NCBI RefSeq assembly: GCF_004354015.1
Contig: NZ_SMRU01000039.1
Location: 1-34,441 of the forward strand
Reading direction: 5' to 3'
Source: Arthrobacter terricola
GTDB lineage: Bacteria; Actinomycetota; Actinomycetes; Actinomycetales; Micrococcaceae
DNA length: 34,441 nt
Of this stretch, positions 1 to 8,786 are shown in pieces. The position numbers and the translations under genes were made by a program. Each line of letters begins with the position of its first letter. Position 1 is the stretch's first letter. The notes under the pieces were generated by a model. The model was not told where the DNA came from. It made no database searches and worked only from the letters and a program-made list of their open reading frames with translations.

Positions 1-1
1 C

Positions 2-298
2 TACGCCACGCACAAGACCCCCGAAGTCAAGGCATGGCTTGCGGCCCATCCCCGCTTCACCGTCCACTTCACTCCTACCTCGGGATCCTGGCTGAATCTC
101 GTCGAAGTCTGGTTCGGCATCATCGACCGGCAGGCCATCCGGCGCGGCGTCTTCACAAGCGTCAAAGACCTCAACCAGAAAATCCGCCAGTTCATCACCG
201 GCTGGAACGACCGATGCCACCCGTTCGTCTGGACCAAAACCCCCGAACAAATCCTCGCAAAAGCCAACCGCTTAACTACTTCAGAAACGCGACACTAG
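2..298 (+). CDS. IS630-family transposase, C-terminal part (start lies outside the window)
   Basis: The open frame enters from the left edge and encodes the last 98 residues of a DDE-type transposase. The stretch SGSWLNLVEVWFGIIDRQAI holds the conserved late N-x-x-E of the IS630/Tc1 catalytic domain; the Glu is the third acidic residue of the DDE/D triad. It is followed by a region ending FITGWND, as usual near the C-terminus of this family. The frame closes with TAG at 298. The first two catalytic Asp residues are upstream of the window, so intactness cannot be judged. Its position beside the dextran locus suggests the element marks the left border of this accessory region. Family assignment is from motif recognition. 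Confidence 0.85.
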   Translation, partial: YATHKTPEVKAWLAAHPRFTVHFTPTSGSWLNLVEVWFGIIDRQAIRRGVFTSVKDLNQKIRQFITGWNDRCHPFVWTKTPEQILAKANRLTTSETRH

Positions 299-624
299 GC
301 AATTCGGTGAAACACAGCGAATTCACCCACTACGACGGAACGAAGGTGGACGGCAAAGACCACCTCGAAGACGTAAAAGACTCAGTTGCCAAGCTCGGCC
401 TCGAAAAACCGGACCAAGTCGGCGTGACGGCGCTGGCCTCTGAATTGCTCAGCGAAGGGCGAGCAGCTGCTCTCGGCTTGCGGTACAGCCCGAGGCGTTC
501 GTGCCTTCTCAGCTGTCGTCCCACGGGACCTCGCGGGAAGGCGACGGTATCGCGCCGGAGATTACGAGGGATCGCCGACGTCGGCCACATCGAAGGAGAC
601 TCAAGGGCGAAGAAGCAGCACGCC
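299..624. other. Unassigned stretch between the IS630 gene and the ROK gene
   Basis: No gene can be defended here. From GTG 307 a forward frame reads VKHSEFTHYDGTKVDGKDHL and stays protein-like for about 55 residues, then degenerates and runs into sequence antisense to the ROK gene. It could be the stump of a gene cut by the IS, or chance. No clear terminator for the convergent ROK gene was seen. Confidence 0.3.
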
Positions 625-1803
625 TCAGCGGTTGACGGCTTCGAGCATCTGGTCGACAGCAAGGGAAGGGGCGGGCAGCTGCATGGCGGCGATGGCCGCG
701 CCTCGGGCCCAGTGGGTGTGGCTGACCTCGACGATTTCGAGGGGCACGGCAGGGGTATGCTGTTCCCGGTCGTGTGACCTACCGGCTTTGAGTGCTTCGG
801 GCGCGGCGACGGCGAGCTCGACGCCTTCGCCTGTGAGGACGATCTTCTGGGGCATGGTGAAGGCTGAGGCGATGGTCATGAGGCGGCCCAGTGAGAACGC
901 GGCCTGGTCGACGACCTGGCGGGCGACGGGGTCCTCGGCGGCCAGCTTCATGAGGCGGTCGTAGGGCACGCTCTTGCCGAGGGATACGGCGGCCTGGGCT
1001 TCGATGTTTCGGGTGCTCAGCACAACGTTGGCGCACCCGCGGTGTCCGATACCGCAGGCCGGGCCCGTGGGGTCCAAGGGTGTATGGCCTACTTGGCCGA
1101 GGCCTGCGTTGACGTCGTTGATGAGCTGGTTGTTGATCACCAGGCCGTATCCGACGCCGGCACCGATGGTCAGGATGATGAGGTTCTCGACTCCGCGTCC
1201 GGCTCCGTGCCAGTGTTCGATGAGGGTCAGTGCGTTGAGGTCGTTGGCGACTGCGACGGGCATGGAGGTTGCGGCCGCAAGCTGCTGGCCAAAAGGAACG
1301 TTCTGCCATTCGAGGAAGGGCGCGTAGCCGACGCTGCCGTCTTCGCGGACCTGCCCGCCGAGGCATACGCCGAGCCCGGAGGCGGCCGTGCCCCGTTCCT
1401 GGAGGCTATTGGCGAGTCGGGCGACGACTGCGATCACATGATCGGGGTCCTTTGAGCGCAGGGGAGCGTCCGCGGCGTCAAGGACATCGGCGCGCAGGTT
1501 GACCAGGGCCGCGTAGGCATGGGTTCCCGTGACCTTGACGCCGATGAAGTGGTGCCGGTCGGCGTCCACCTCGAGCGGCTGGGTCGGCCGGCCCGTGGGA
1601 CCAACGTGACGGCCGGGGACTTCGCGGAGCTCACCGGACGCGAGCAGGGGCTTGGTGACGCGGCTAAGACTCGCAGCCGAAAGCCCGAGCCGTTCGGCGA
1701 GGGCGCTGCGGGACATGGGTCCGTCGATGAGCAGCCGGTACAGGACATCCCGCGTGGAGCTCGGCTCTCCGAGCCAACTGGGGTGCACGGGCGTCGCGTC
1801 CAC
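625..1803 (-). CDS. ROK-family transcriptional regulator (NagC/XylR type)
   Basis: This 392-residue protein has the ROK repressor layout: an N-terminal winged helix-turn-helix (about residues 15-60, containing SRSALAERLGLSAASLSRV) followed by a sugar-kinase-like ROK domain. The domain shows the acidic AVANDLNALTLIE segment, the glycine-rich TIGAGVGYGLVI loop and the zinc-type stretch GHTPLDPTGPACGIGHRGC. In the usual C-x-C-G-x-x-G-C motif the middle Cys is replaced by Ile, so zinc binding may be altered. The start is GTG at 1803, preceded on the minus strand by a good AAGGAGGA ribosome site. It is divergent from the GH13 gene, and a strong palindrome at 1920-1944 lies between them. It is most likely a local repressor of the dextran / isomalto-oligosaccharide genes that responds to a sugar; the effector is unknown. 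Confidence 0.9.
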   Translation of the reverse strand: MDATPVHPSWLGEPSSTRDVLYRLLIDGPMSRSALAERLGLSAASLSRVTKPLLASGELREVPGRHVGPTGRPTQPLEVDADRHHFIGVKVTGTHAYAALVNLRADVLDAADAPLRSKDPDHVIAVVARLANSLQERGTAASGLGVCLGGQVREDGSVGYAPFLEWQNVPFGQQLAAATSMPVAVANDLNALTLIEHWHGAGRGVENLIILTIGAGVGYGLVINNQLINDVNAGLGQVGHTPLDPTGPACGIGHRGCANVVLSTRNIEAQAAVSLGKSVPYDRLMKLAAEDPVARQVVDQAAFSLGRLMTIASAFTMPQKIVLTGEGVELAVAAPEALKAGRSHDREQHTPAVPLEIVEVSHTHWARGAAIAAMQLPAPSLAVDQMLEAVNR

Positions 1804-1911
1804 GCGATTCCTCCTTCATGGCCAGACCGTTCTGGCACGCTTCGATTCTTCCACATTTCAGGGTTTTGTTCCAGAACCTACATGAAGAGATTTCGAGCTT
1901 TGAAGCCCCTC

Positions 1912-1944
1912 TTGACACTTGAAAGTTTTGTAGCGAAACTTTCA
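1912..1944 (+). promoter_or_regulatory. Putative promoter with ROK operator palindrome
   Basis: TGAAAGTTT (1920-1928) and AAACTTTCA (1936-1944) form a perfect 9-bp inverted repeat around a 7-bp centre. The sequence is AT-rich, as typical ROK operators are. Allowing one unpaired base, the arms extend by CAC/GTG. A TTGACA box at 1912-1917 abuts the left arm, so repressor binding would cover the promoter reading toward the GH13 gene. The -10 box is not clear (GAAACT near 1935-1940). Confidence 0.65.
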
Positions 1945-2053
1945 GTGTGGGGTTGATCACGAAATGCCCCGCCGGCAAGGACGCTGAGTCCACTACCGAC
2001 TATCCATAGGCAACGCCGCCGTCAGGTGGCCAACATTCTTTGAGGTGCATCCT

Positions 2054-3787
2054 TTGACCCTGCAGACAGAGAGGTCCGAAGCCGTGAGGCAAGCCAGGCG
2101 GGACTGGTTCCGCAGTGCCGTCGTGTACCAGGTGTACCCGCGCAGCTTCGCCGACTCCAACGGCGACGGGATCGGCGACATCCCCGGCATCATCGGCAAA
2201 CTCGACTATCTGAAACGGCTCGGCGTCGACGTCGTCTGGCTCTCGCCCGTGTACCGCTCGCCGCACGACGACAACGGCTACGACATCAGCGACTACCAAG
2301 ACATCGACCCGGTCTTCGGCTCCCTCGCAGACCTGAACGAGCTCATCGCCGGCCTCCATCAACGCGGCATGAAGCTGATCATGGACCTCGTGGTCAACCA
2401 CACCTCCGACGAACACCCCTGGTTCGCCGAGTCCCGGGCGTCAAAGGACTCCCCGAAGCGGGACTGGTACTGGTGGCGGCCCGCCCGACCGGGCTGCCAG
2501 CCCGGGGTTCCCGGCGCCGAACCGAATAACTGGGGATCATTCTTCTCCGGCCCCGCCTGGCAGTACGACGAGGCGACCGGGGAGTACTTCCTCCACCTCT
2601 TTTCGAAGAAGCAGCCCGACCTGAACTGGGAGAACGCCGAGGTCCGGGCGGCCGTCTACTCGATGATGAACTGGTGGCTCGACCGCGGGGTCGACGGCTT
2701 CCGCATGGACGTCATCAACTTCATCTCCAAAGACCCGTCCCTGCCCGACGGTCCGGTCCGTGGCGGAGGGCTCTATGGCGACGGGGCCGCCTCGTTCATC
2801 TCCGGCCCTAGGATCCACGAATACCTCCACGAGATGCATGAGCAGGTGTTCTCCGGCCGGGACGGTGCCCTGTTGACCGTCGGGGAGATGCCCGGGGTCA
2901 CCGTCGAGGACGCCGCCCTGTTCACCGACCCGGAACGGGCCGAGGTCGACATGGTGTTCCAGTTCGAGCACGTCGGCCTGGACCATGATGGAAGCAAGTG
3001 GAAGCCGAAGCGGCTGCGCCTCACAGACCTCAAAGCTTCTCTTGGCCGCTGGCAGGACGGGCTCGCCGAGCGTGGCTGGAACAGCCTGTACTGGGGCAAC
3101 CACGACCAGCCCCGCGTCGTCTCGCGCTTCGGGGACGACGGTGCCTACCGGGAAACCTCCGCGAAGATGCTCGCCGGGATTCTCCACCTGCACCGCGGCA
3201 CGCCGTACATCTACCAGGGCGAAGAACTGGGCATGACCAATATGGCCTTCGCTTCCATCGCCGAGCACCGTGACATCGAGGTCCTGAACCACTACCGTGA
3301 GGCGACCGAGACGCTCAACGAGGCCCCGGCCGTCGTCCTGGCCGCTATTGCGCCCTTGAATAGGGATAATGCCCGGACCCCCGTCCAGTGGGTCGCCGGG
3401 CCGGACGGCGGGTTTACGACCGGAACGCCGTGGATTGCTGTCAACCCGAACGCCGCCGAGATCAACGCCGAGGAACAGGCGGGCCAGGACGATTCGGTGC
3501 TCAACTTCTACAGGCGCCTCATCGCGCTCCGCCACGGGATGCCCATTGTCGCCCAGGGCGACTTCACGATGCTCCTGCCCGATGACGAGTCGGTCTACGC
3601 GTTCACCCGCACCTATGAGGGAACCGAGCTGCTCGTCCTCGGTAACTTCACCCCCCGCGAACAGACCGTCGACATCGGGGACCCGTTATGGGCCGGCGCC
3701 GAGCGGATCCTCGGCAACTACCCGGACGCCCACGGACTGGACCTCAGGGCCTGGGAATTCACTGCACTCATCCGTTCCACCAACTAG
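2054..3787 (+). CDS. GH13 alpha-glucosidase (oligo-1,6-glucosidase / dextran glucosidase type)
   Basis: This is a GH13 retaining alpha-glucosidase of the usual length (about 577 residues). It has VVYQVYPRSFADSNGDGIGD near the N-terminus, DLVVNHTSDEHPWF, and the nucleophile Asp219 in GVDGFRMDVINF. The acid/base is Glu278 in TVGEMPGV, and NHDQPR contains the third acidic residue, Asp351. The pattern fits oligo-1,6-glucosidase-like enzymes that release glucose from alpha-1,6-linked oligosaccharides in the cytoplasm; no signal peptide is seen. The start is uncertain: GTG 2045 lacks a ribosome site, TTG 2054 has GAGGTG six bases upstream, and GTG 2084 has AGAGAGG nine bases upstream. TTG 2054 is preferred. 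As first gene of the operon, downstream of the ROK palindrome, it would finish imported dextran fragments. Exact linkage preference cannot be read by eye. Confidence 0.9.
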   Translation: MTLQTERSEAVRQARRDWFRSAVVYQVYPRSFADSNGDGIGDIPGIIGKLDYLKRLGVDVVWLSPVYRSPHDDNGYDISDYQDIDPVFGSLADLNELIAGLHQRGMKLIMDLVVNHTSDEHPWFAESRASKDSPKRDWYWWRPARPGCQPGVPGAEPNNWGSFFSGPAWQYDEATGEYFLHLFSKKQPDLNWENAEVRAAVYSMMNWWLDRGVDGFRMDVINFISKDPSLPDGPVRGGGLYGDGAASFISGPRIHEYLHEMHEQVFSGRDGALLTVGEMPGVTVEDAALFTDPERAEVDMVFQFEHVGLDHDGSKWKPKRLRLTDLKASLGRWQDGLAERGWNSLYWGNHDQPRVVSRFGDDGAYRETSAKMLAGILHLHRGTPYIYQGEELGMTNMAFASIAEHRDIEVLNHYREATETLNEAPAVVLAAIAPLNRDNARTPVQWVAGPDGGFTTGTPWIAVNPNAAEINAEEQAGQDDSVLNFYRRLIALRHGMPIVAQGDFTMLLPDDESVYAFTRTYEGTELLVLGNFTPREQTVDIGDPLWAGAERILGNYPDAHGLDLRAWEFTALIRSTN

Positions 3788-3794
3788 CACACCT

Positions 3795-3815
3795 CCCGGG
3801 CAAAGGATGCCCGGG
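3795..3815 (+). promoter_or_regulatory. Intergenic stem-loop before the binding-protein gene
   Basis: CCCGGGCA (3795-3802) and TGCCCGGG (3808-3815) form a perfect 8-bp stem with a 5-base loop and no T-run. It lies between the glucosidase stop and the solute-binding-protein ribosome site. Such hairpins commonly set RNA processing or stability so that binding-protein message is more abundant; that role is inferred. Confidence 0.5.
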
Positions 3816-3833
3816 AACAGAAAGGTCACCCCC

Positions 3834-5129
3834 ATGAAGCGATCCCTGGCACTGCCGGCCATCGCCCTCGTCGCCGTCGCCGGCCTGGCCGCCTGCGACG
3901 TCGGAGGCACCGGCGCCTCGCAGCCGGCACCGAGCTCCCAGCAGCTCGCCACCGGCGCACAGGTCTCCGGAGAAATCACTTTCTGGCACGCCTACAGCGC
4001 GGGAGGCGGAGAGATCGACGCGCTCGAGAAAACCATCATCCCCGCGTTCGAGAAGCTCCACCCCGGAGTCAAGGTCCACGACGTCCAGGTGCCGTCGGAC
4101 CAGATGCACCAGAAGCTCATCACCGCCACCGCGGCCGGTTCCCTGCCCGACGTGGTCCGGGCAGACATCGTCACCGTCCCGGAGCTTGCCAAGCTGGGCG
4201 TCCTCGCCCCGCTTAGCGACGACATGCCCGACTTCCAGGACTGGGCCGGCAAGATGTACCCCGGCCCGCTGGCCACCAACAAGTACAAGGACAAGTTCTG
4301 GGGCCTTCCCCTGGACACCAACACCAAAGTCGTCATTTACAACCAGGACGCACTCACCGCCCAAGGCATTTCCTCGGTCCCCAAAACCCTGGACGACCTC
4401 AAGGCGGATGCGGCCAAGCCCGGCGCCGGTAAGTACCTCTTCGCCGAAGGCGGCTCAGGCGGATGGAACCTCCTGCCCTTCATCTGGTCCAACGGCGGCG
4501 AAATGACCAACCCCGAGGTGACCAAGGCCACCGGCTACCTCAACAGCCCCAAGACCGTTGAAGCTGTGCAGATGCTCGTGGACATGTACAACGCCAAGCA
4601 GCTCCCCTCGAACGTCCTCGGCGCTCCCGGAGCGGTCCAGACCTCCGACGGTCTCGCGAAGGGCATGTACGACACCATCGTCGACGGCCCTTGGACGTTC
4701 CCCAACCTCACGAAGGCCTACCCGAACTTCAAGCCGGCCACCGAGCCGATGTTCTCCGGCTCGGCCGGGAGCATCAGCGTGGTCGGCGGCGAGGACATCG
4801 TCATGACGCAGCAGTCCAAGAACAAGGCCCTCGCTGCGGAGTTCATCCGGTACATGCTCTCTCCCGAGGCGCAGCAGGCGATGGGCAAGGTCGGGCAGCT
4901 TTCCGCCGAATCGGCTCTGGCGGCGGACATGGCCTCGTATGCGCCGTACTACGCCCCGTACCTCGACCAGCTCAAGACCGCACGGCCCCGCCCGGCGACC
5001 CCGCAGTGGGCGAAGGTGGACGACATCTTCACCAAGCAGGTCCAGCAGGCCTTCCAGGGCAAGCAGACGGTGCAGCAGGCCCTTGACAACGCGGCCGCAC
5101 AGATCGATCCTCTTCTCGCACAGGGATAG
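3834..5129 (+). CDS. ABC sugar transporter solute-binding lipoprotein (MalE-type, family 1)
   Basis: A 431-residue extracellular lipoprotein. It has a lysine/arginine start, a hydrophobic segment and the lipobox GLAAC with Cys21 as the lipid attachment site. The mature part begins EITFWHAYSAGG, the usual opening of family 1 sugar-binding proteins, and contains WGLPLDTNTKVVIYNQD, also characteristic. It would capture oligosaccharides at the membrane and deliver them to the two permeases encoded next, with only two bases between its stop and the next start. The neighbouring GH66 and GH13 enzymes point to isomalto-oligosaccharides as ligand; this is inference. ATG 3834 is the obvious start because it opens directly on the signal peptide. 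Confidence 0.92.
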   Translation: MKRSLALPAIALVAVAGLAACDVGGTGASQPAPSSQQLATGAQVSGEITFWHAYSAGGGEIDALEKTIIPAFEKLHPGVKVHDVQVPSDQMHQKLITATAAGSLPDVVRADIVTVPELAKLGVLAPLSDDMPDFQDWAGKMYPGPLATNKYKDKFWGLPLDTNTKVVIYNQDALTAQGISSVPKTLDDLKADAAKPGAGKYLFAEGGSGGWNLLPFIWSNGGEMTNPEVTKATGYLNSPKTVEAVQMLVDMYNAKQLPSNVLGAPGAVQTSDGLAKGMYDTIVDGPWTFPNLTKAYPNFKPATEPMFSGSAGSISVVGGEDIVMTQQSKNKALAAEFIRYMLSPEAQQAMGKVGQLSAESALAADMASYAPYYAPYLDQLKTARPRPATPQWAKVDDIFTKQVQQAFQGKQTVQQALDNAAAQIDPLLAQG

Positions 5130-5131
5130 TC

Positions 5132-6106
5132 ATGTCAGTGAGCACCTCACCCAAAACCCGCAAGGTGCGGGCCACCGTCCCGCCGCGGCCGAACAAGCCG
5201 CGGCGGGGCGGGGCCTCCCGCCGCGCGCCGCATTGGTGGGTCCCTTGGGCGTTCGCCGCCCCGGGGCTGGCGCTGTTCGGCCTCACGACCGGTTACCCGC
5301 TCGTCCGCTCCCTGCAGATCAGCTTCTACCAATGGTCCGTACTGCCGGGTACCGCGAGCCAGTTCGTCGGTCTGGGCAACTATGTCCGGGCCCTTGGCGA
5401 TTCCCAGTTCTGGAACAGCGTCGAGAACGCGGGCGCTTACCTGCTCATGACGGTCCCCGCCACGATCGCTATTGCCCTCGCCTTCGCGACCCTCCTCCAC
5501 CGCCCGATGCCTGGGCGCACTCTCTTTCGCGTGATCTACTACATCCCCGTGGTGACCAGCTGGGTCGTGGTCTCGCTGCTGTTCAGGTATCTCTTTACTA
5601 CCGACAACGGCGCGGTGAACTGGTTCATCCAGGACATCGTGCACGTGGTCAACGGCCCGGTGCCGTGGCTTGAGCAGCGCTGGACCGCCATGGCTGCCGT
5701 CTCGCTGCTGGGCATCTGGAAGAACCTTGGATGGTGCATCGTCGTCTTCCTTGCCGCGTTGGCCGGCGTCCAGCAGGACCTCTACGAGGCGGCGGAGATC
5801 GACGGCGCGAACGCCTGGCACAAGTTCGTGTACGTGACGTTCCCGGGGATCCGCGGCACGGTCGTGTTCGTCACGATCGTGCAGATCATCGGAGCGTTCA
5901 ACGTCTTCCCCTCGATCCTGCTCATGACCAATGGGGGCCCTGCCGGCTCCACCGAGGTGCCTCTGACCTACATGTACAAGCAGGCCTTCTCTTTCCTTGA
6001 CTTCGGCTATGCGGCGGCCATGTCGTTCGTCCTGGCCATCATCATCTCCGCGGTCTCCTATCTGCAGTACCGCTTTACCCGCGAGAAGAAAGAAGCCCGA
6101 TCATGA
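5132..6106 (+). CDS. ABC sugar transporter permease (MalF-type)
   Basis: A 324-residue inner-membrane permease with a basic, proline-rich cytoplasmic N-terminus and about six hydrophobic segments starting at WAFAAPGLALFGLTTGYPLV. The coupling (EAA) loop is EAAEIDGANAWHKFVYVTFP, which docks on the shared ATPase. It pairs with the downstream permease, whose ATG overlaps this gene's stop (ATGA at 6103). No ATP-binding subunit is encoded in the window, so a multi-client ATPase of the MsiK kind elsewhere in the genome is probably used, as is common in actinobacteria. Substrate is inferred from the neighbours. Confidence 0.92.
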   Translation: MSVSTSPKTRKVRATVPPRPNKPRRGGASRRAPHWWVPWAFAAPGLALFGLTTGYPLVRSLQISFYQWSVLPGTASQFVGLGNYVRALGDSQFWNSVENAGAYLLMTVPATIAIALAFATLLHRPMPGRTLFRVIYYIPVVTSWVVVSLLFRYLFTTDNGAVNWFIQDIVHVVNGPVPWLEQRWTAMAAVSLLGIWKNLGWCIVVFLAALAGVQQDLYEAAEIDGANAWHKFVYVTFPGIRGTVVFVTIVQIIGAFNVFPSILLMTNGGPAGSTEVPLTYMYKQAFSFLDFGYAAAMSFVLAIIISAVSYLQYRFTREKKEARS

Positions 6107-6978
6107 CCGTCATGACAGCAGTCCGGACTGGAACGCCGACACGCGGACGCAGGCGTCGTTCGATGGCCATGACAAGTGTCAGGGTGCTCCTCGTGGCGGC
6201 CGGGGCATTGTTCATGATCGCCCCATTCCTGATCATGGTCTCGACCTCGTTCGAGCCTGACACTGCCCTCCTGCCAAGTCCGCCGCACTTCTTCCCGCAG
6301 AACCTCACGTTCTCCAACTATCTCGACGCGTGGAACGGCAGCGACTTCGGACGGTACTTCCTCAACTCCGCTTATGTCTCTGTGCTCACAACGGTCGCGT
6401 CGGTTGCCATCTCCGCGATGACGGCGTTCGCGTTCGCGCGGTTCGACTTCCCGGCCAAGAACCTGGTCTACGGGATCCTGCTGGCCGGGCTCATGATCCC
6501 GGGCATCGTCGTGATCGTCCCGCAGTTCATCCTGGCCAAGTCCCTCGGGCTCGTGGACTCCCTCAACGGTCTCGTGTTCTTCTACACAGCAGGCCAGATC
6601 GCCTTCACCACGTTCCTCCTACGCGCCTTCTTCGAACGGGTCCCGATCGAGCTCGACGAGGCCATGACGATCGACGGCGCCGGAACGCTGCGCAAATTCC
6701 TCCGCCTCTACCTCCCTCTCGGCAGGCCGGCTCTCGCGACCGCCGGGGTCTTTTCCTTCCTCGGAGCCTGGGACGAATATGTCTGGGCCCTGACCGTGAT
6801 CAGCGACTCGAGCAAGCGCACCTTGCCGCTGGGTATCGCCGCCTTCCAAGGGGAACACAGCACCGCGTGGGGGCTCGTCTTCGCAGCCTCGACCATCGCT
6901 GTCATCCCCGTCGTCGCTGTCTACATCGCCGGGCAGCGGCATCTCATCAGCGGACTCACCGCCGGGGCCGTCAAATAG
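6103..6978 (+). CDS. ABC sugar transporter permease (MalG-type)
   Basis: A 291-residue membrane protein with six hydrophobic segments, beginning VLLVAAGALFMIAPFLIMV. The EAA loop is EAMTIDGAGTLRKFLRLYLP, typical of the MalG half of CUT1 sugar importers. Translation is coupled to the MalF-type gene by a four-base overlap. Together with that permease and the lipoprotein it forms an importer for oligosaccharides released outside the cell. The gene ends 37 bases before the first GH66 gene and is in the same transcription unit. Confidence 0.92.
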   Translation: MTVMTAVRTGTPTRGRRRRSMAMTSVRVLLVAAGALFMIAPFLIMVSTSFEPDTALLPSPPHFFPQNLTFSNYLDAWNGSDFGRYFLNSAYVSVLTTVASVAISAMTAFAFARFDFPAKNLVYGILLAGLMIPGIVVIVPQFILAKSLGLVDSLNGLVFFYTAGQIAFTTFLLRAFFERVPIELDEAMTIDGAGTLRKFLRLYLPLGRPALATAGVFSFLGAWDEYVWALTVISDSSKRTLPLGIAAFQGEHSTAWGLVFAASTIAVIPVVAVYIAGQRHLISGLTAGAVK

Positions 6979-7015
6979 CCCCACGCCCCCTCACAACATT
7001 CAGAAAGAGAAACGC

Positions 7016-8671
7016 ATGACACTTCCCCCACAGACCGCCGCGGTCCTTGGACCGGCCGTCGAACAGCCCGTCCCTGCCGAGCCGGGCATCCTCCCCGCCA
7101 AGGCGTCCTTCGTCACCGGCGAGACGGTCGCTGTCGACCTCATCGTCCCGGCAGGAACGGAAGGCACGCTCACCGTGCTCAGCCTGGGCGACCCCGTTCT
7201 GCGCCTCACCGGCCGGGGCCATGGAACGCACTCGCTCGGCGTCCTGGACCCTGGCTGCTACGGTGTCGAATTCACCGCCGAGGAGCTGACTCTGCGGACC
7301 GCGATCGAGGTCACCGCCAACCCACGGGCGCGCCTGCGCTACGGCTTCGTGGCCAGCTACGAGCCCGGGAAGGACGTGGGCGCCGTGATCCGCCGCACGC
7401 GGCGCCTCCACCTGAACGCCATCCAGTTCTACGACTGGGCCTACCGCCACGCCGACCTTCTCGGCGGAGGTGACGAATACCAGGACGCACTCGGACAGAC
7501 CATCTCCCTCTCCACCGTGCGAAGCCTCGCGGAAGCGCTCAAGGCCAGCGGCGCGGCCTCCCTCGGGTATGCGGCCGTGTACGCCGTCGGCAACGACGAA
7601 TGGGCCCAGTGGCAGCACCTTGCACTCACCACCCCCACCGGCACAATCCACAGCCTCGGCGACTTCCTCAAGCTCCTGGACCCCGCCGCCGAACCCTGGC
7701 TCACCCACTTCCTCGACGAACTCGACCGCGCCTGCGCGGAGGTCGGCTTCGACGGATTCCACCTCGATCAATACGGCTACCCCAAGCACGCGCTCACCCC
7801 CGATGGGCGCCGGGTCGACCTGGCCGAATCCTTCGTGAAGCTCATCGAAGAAGCACGGACCAAGCTGCCCTCCAGCAGGCTGGTCTTCAACAACGTCAAC
7901 GACTTCCCCACCTGGGCCACGGCCGCGGCGCCCCAGGATGCCGTCTACATCGAGGTCTGGCCCCCGCATGTCACCCTCGAGTCGCTCGCGAAAGTCATCG
8001 AGCGGGCCAAGGCCGCCCGGAAGGACCAGCCCGTGGTCCTGGCCGCCTACCAGCACGTCTACGCACAGACCCCCGACCAGGCCAGCGCCGACCGCGCCAC
8101 AGCGCTGACCATGGCCACGGCCTTCAGCCACGGCGCCACCCAGCTCCTGGCCGGCGAAGCGGACCGGCTCCTCGTCGACCCGTACTATGTCAAGAGCCAC
8201 CCGGCCACGCCCGAGACCGAGCGGTTCCTGACACGCTGGTACGACTTCCTCGTTGAACACGACGCACTCCTCATGGACCCGGACATCCACGACGTCACCG
8301 GCTCCTACGCCGGCGGCTACAACGACGACGCGGACGTCACCTACGCCCAGACCCCCGTCACCGAGACCCCCGCCGCAGGCGCGGTCTGGAGGCGCGTCAC
8401 GAGCACACCCCAAGGCCTTGTCATCCACCTCATCAACCTCAACGGCCAGGCAGACACACTCTGGGACGCGTCCCGGGCCGAGCCTCTCTCGCCGGGCGAG
8501 GGAATCCTTCGCTTCCGGCGCACCGGGCGTTCCCTCCCGCGCATCCGCGTCGCGGACCCGGATACCTGCGCCCGCCTCACGGACGTGCCCTACACGGTCG
8601 ACGGCGACTACGTCCTCGCGCAGCTTCCTGCACCCCATCTGTGGCAGATCGTGCACATCACCGAAGACTGA
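7016..8671 (+). CDS. GH66-family enzyme without signal peptide (intracellular dextranase-like)
   Basis: A 551-residue protein recognisable as GH66 (dextranase / cycloisomaltooligosaccharide glucanotransferase family). An N-terminal beta domain leads to RYGFVASY and the NAIQFYDWAYRHADLLGG signature. The likely nucleophile is Asp251 in GFDGFHLDQYG and the likely acid/base is Glu313 in VYIEVWPPH. There is no signal peptide, Tat motif or carbohydrate-binding module, so it is predicted cytoplasmic, which is unusual for an endo-dextranase. It sits directly behind the importer genes and may cut or transglycosylate imported (possibly cyclic or long) isomalto-oligosaccharides. It is divergent from the secreted GH66 encoded next, so the pair probably has different roles. 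Start ATG 7016 has a purine-rich AGAAAGAG site upstream. Confidence 0.85.
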   Translation: MTLPPQTAAVLGPAVEQPVPAEPGILPAKASFVTGETVAVDLIVPAGTEGTLTVLSLGDPVLRLTGRGHGTHSLGVLDPGCYGVEFTAEELTLRTAIEVTANPRARLRYGFVASYEPGKDVGAVIRRTRRLHLNAIQFYDWAYRHADLLGGGDEYQDALGQTISLSTVRSLAEALKASGAASLGYAAVYAVGNDEWAQWQHLALTTPTGTIHSLGDFLKLLDPAAEPWLTHFLDELDRACAEVGFDGFHLDQYGYPKHALTPDGRRVDLAESFVKLIEEARTKLPSSRLVFNNVNDFPTWATAAAPQDAVYIEVWPPHVTLESLAKVIERAKAARKDQPVVLAAYQHVYAQTPDQASADRATALTMATAFSHGATQLLAGEADRLLVDPYYVKSHPATPETERFLTRWYDFLVEHDALLMDPDIHDVTGSYAGGYNDDADVTYAQTPVTETPAAGAVWRRVTSTPQGLVIHLINLNGQADTLWDASRAEPLSPGEGILRFRRTGRSLPRIRVADPDTCARLTDVPYTVDGDYVLAQLPAPHLWQIVHITED

Positions 8672-8694
8672 GGCACTCCCTCCGTTCCCTCACC

Positions 8695-8740
8695 GCGCGG
8701 GGCCATCCCCTGCCCCGCGCAACGTCCCTCTGCCCCGCGC
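8695..8740 (+). promoter_or_regulatory. Hairpin region with two competing 3' arms between the GH66 genes
   Basis: GCGCGGGGC (8695-8703) can pair perfectly with GCCCCGCGC at 8712-8720 (8-base loop) or with an identical copy at 8732-8740. There is no T-run. This may attenuate or process the message before the secreted GH66 gene. Confidence 0.45.
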
Positions 8741-8786
8741 ACTCCTTGACCCTGCGCGCCTTCACACGCCCGAAAGGAACCAGCCG

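Noticed and set aside
2045..2053. GTG 2045 as the GH13 start
   Set aside because: No ribosome site lies upstream of it, whereas TTG 2054 has GAGGTG at six bases. It is kept only as an alternative.
3369..3833. Upstream extension of the binding-protein frame
   Set aside because: It overlaps the end of the GH13 gene in another frame and would bury the signal peptide. The lipobox is correctly placed only from ATG 3834.
5132..6978. A missing ATPase gene as evidence of a broken importer
   Set aside because: Actinobacterial CUT1 importers often share one ATPase encoded elsewhere (MsiK type), so absence here is not a defect.
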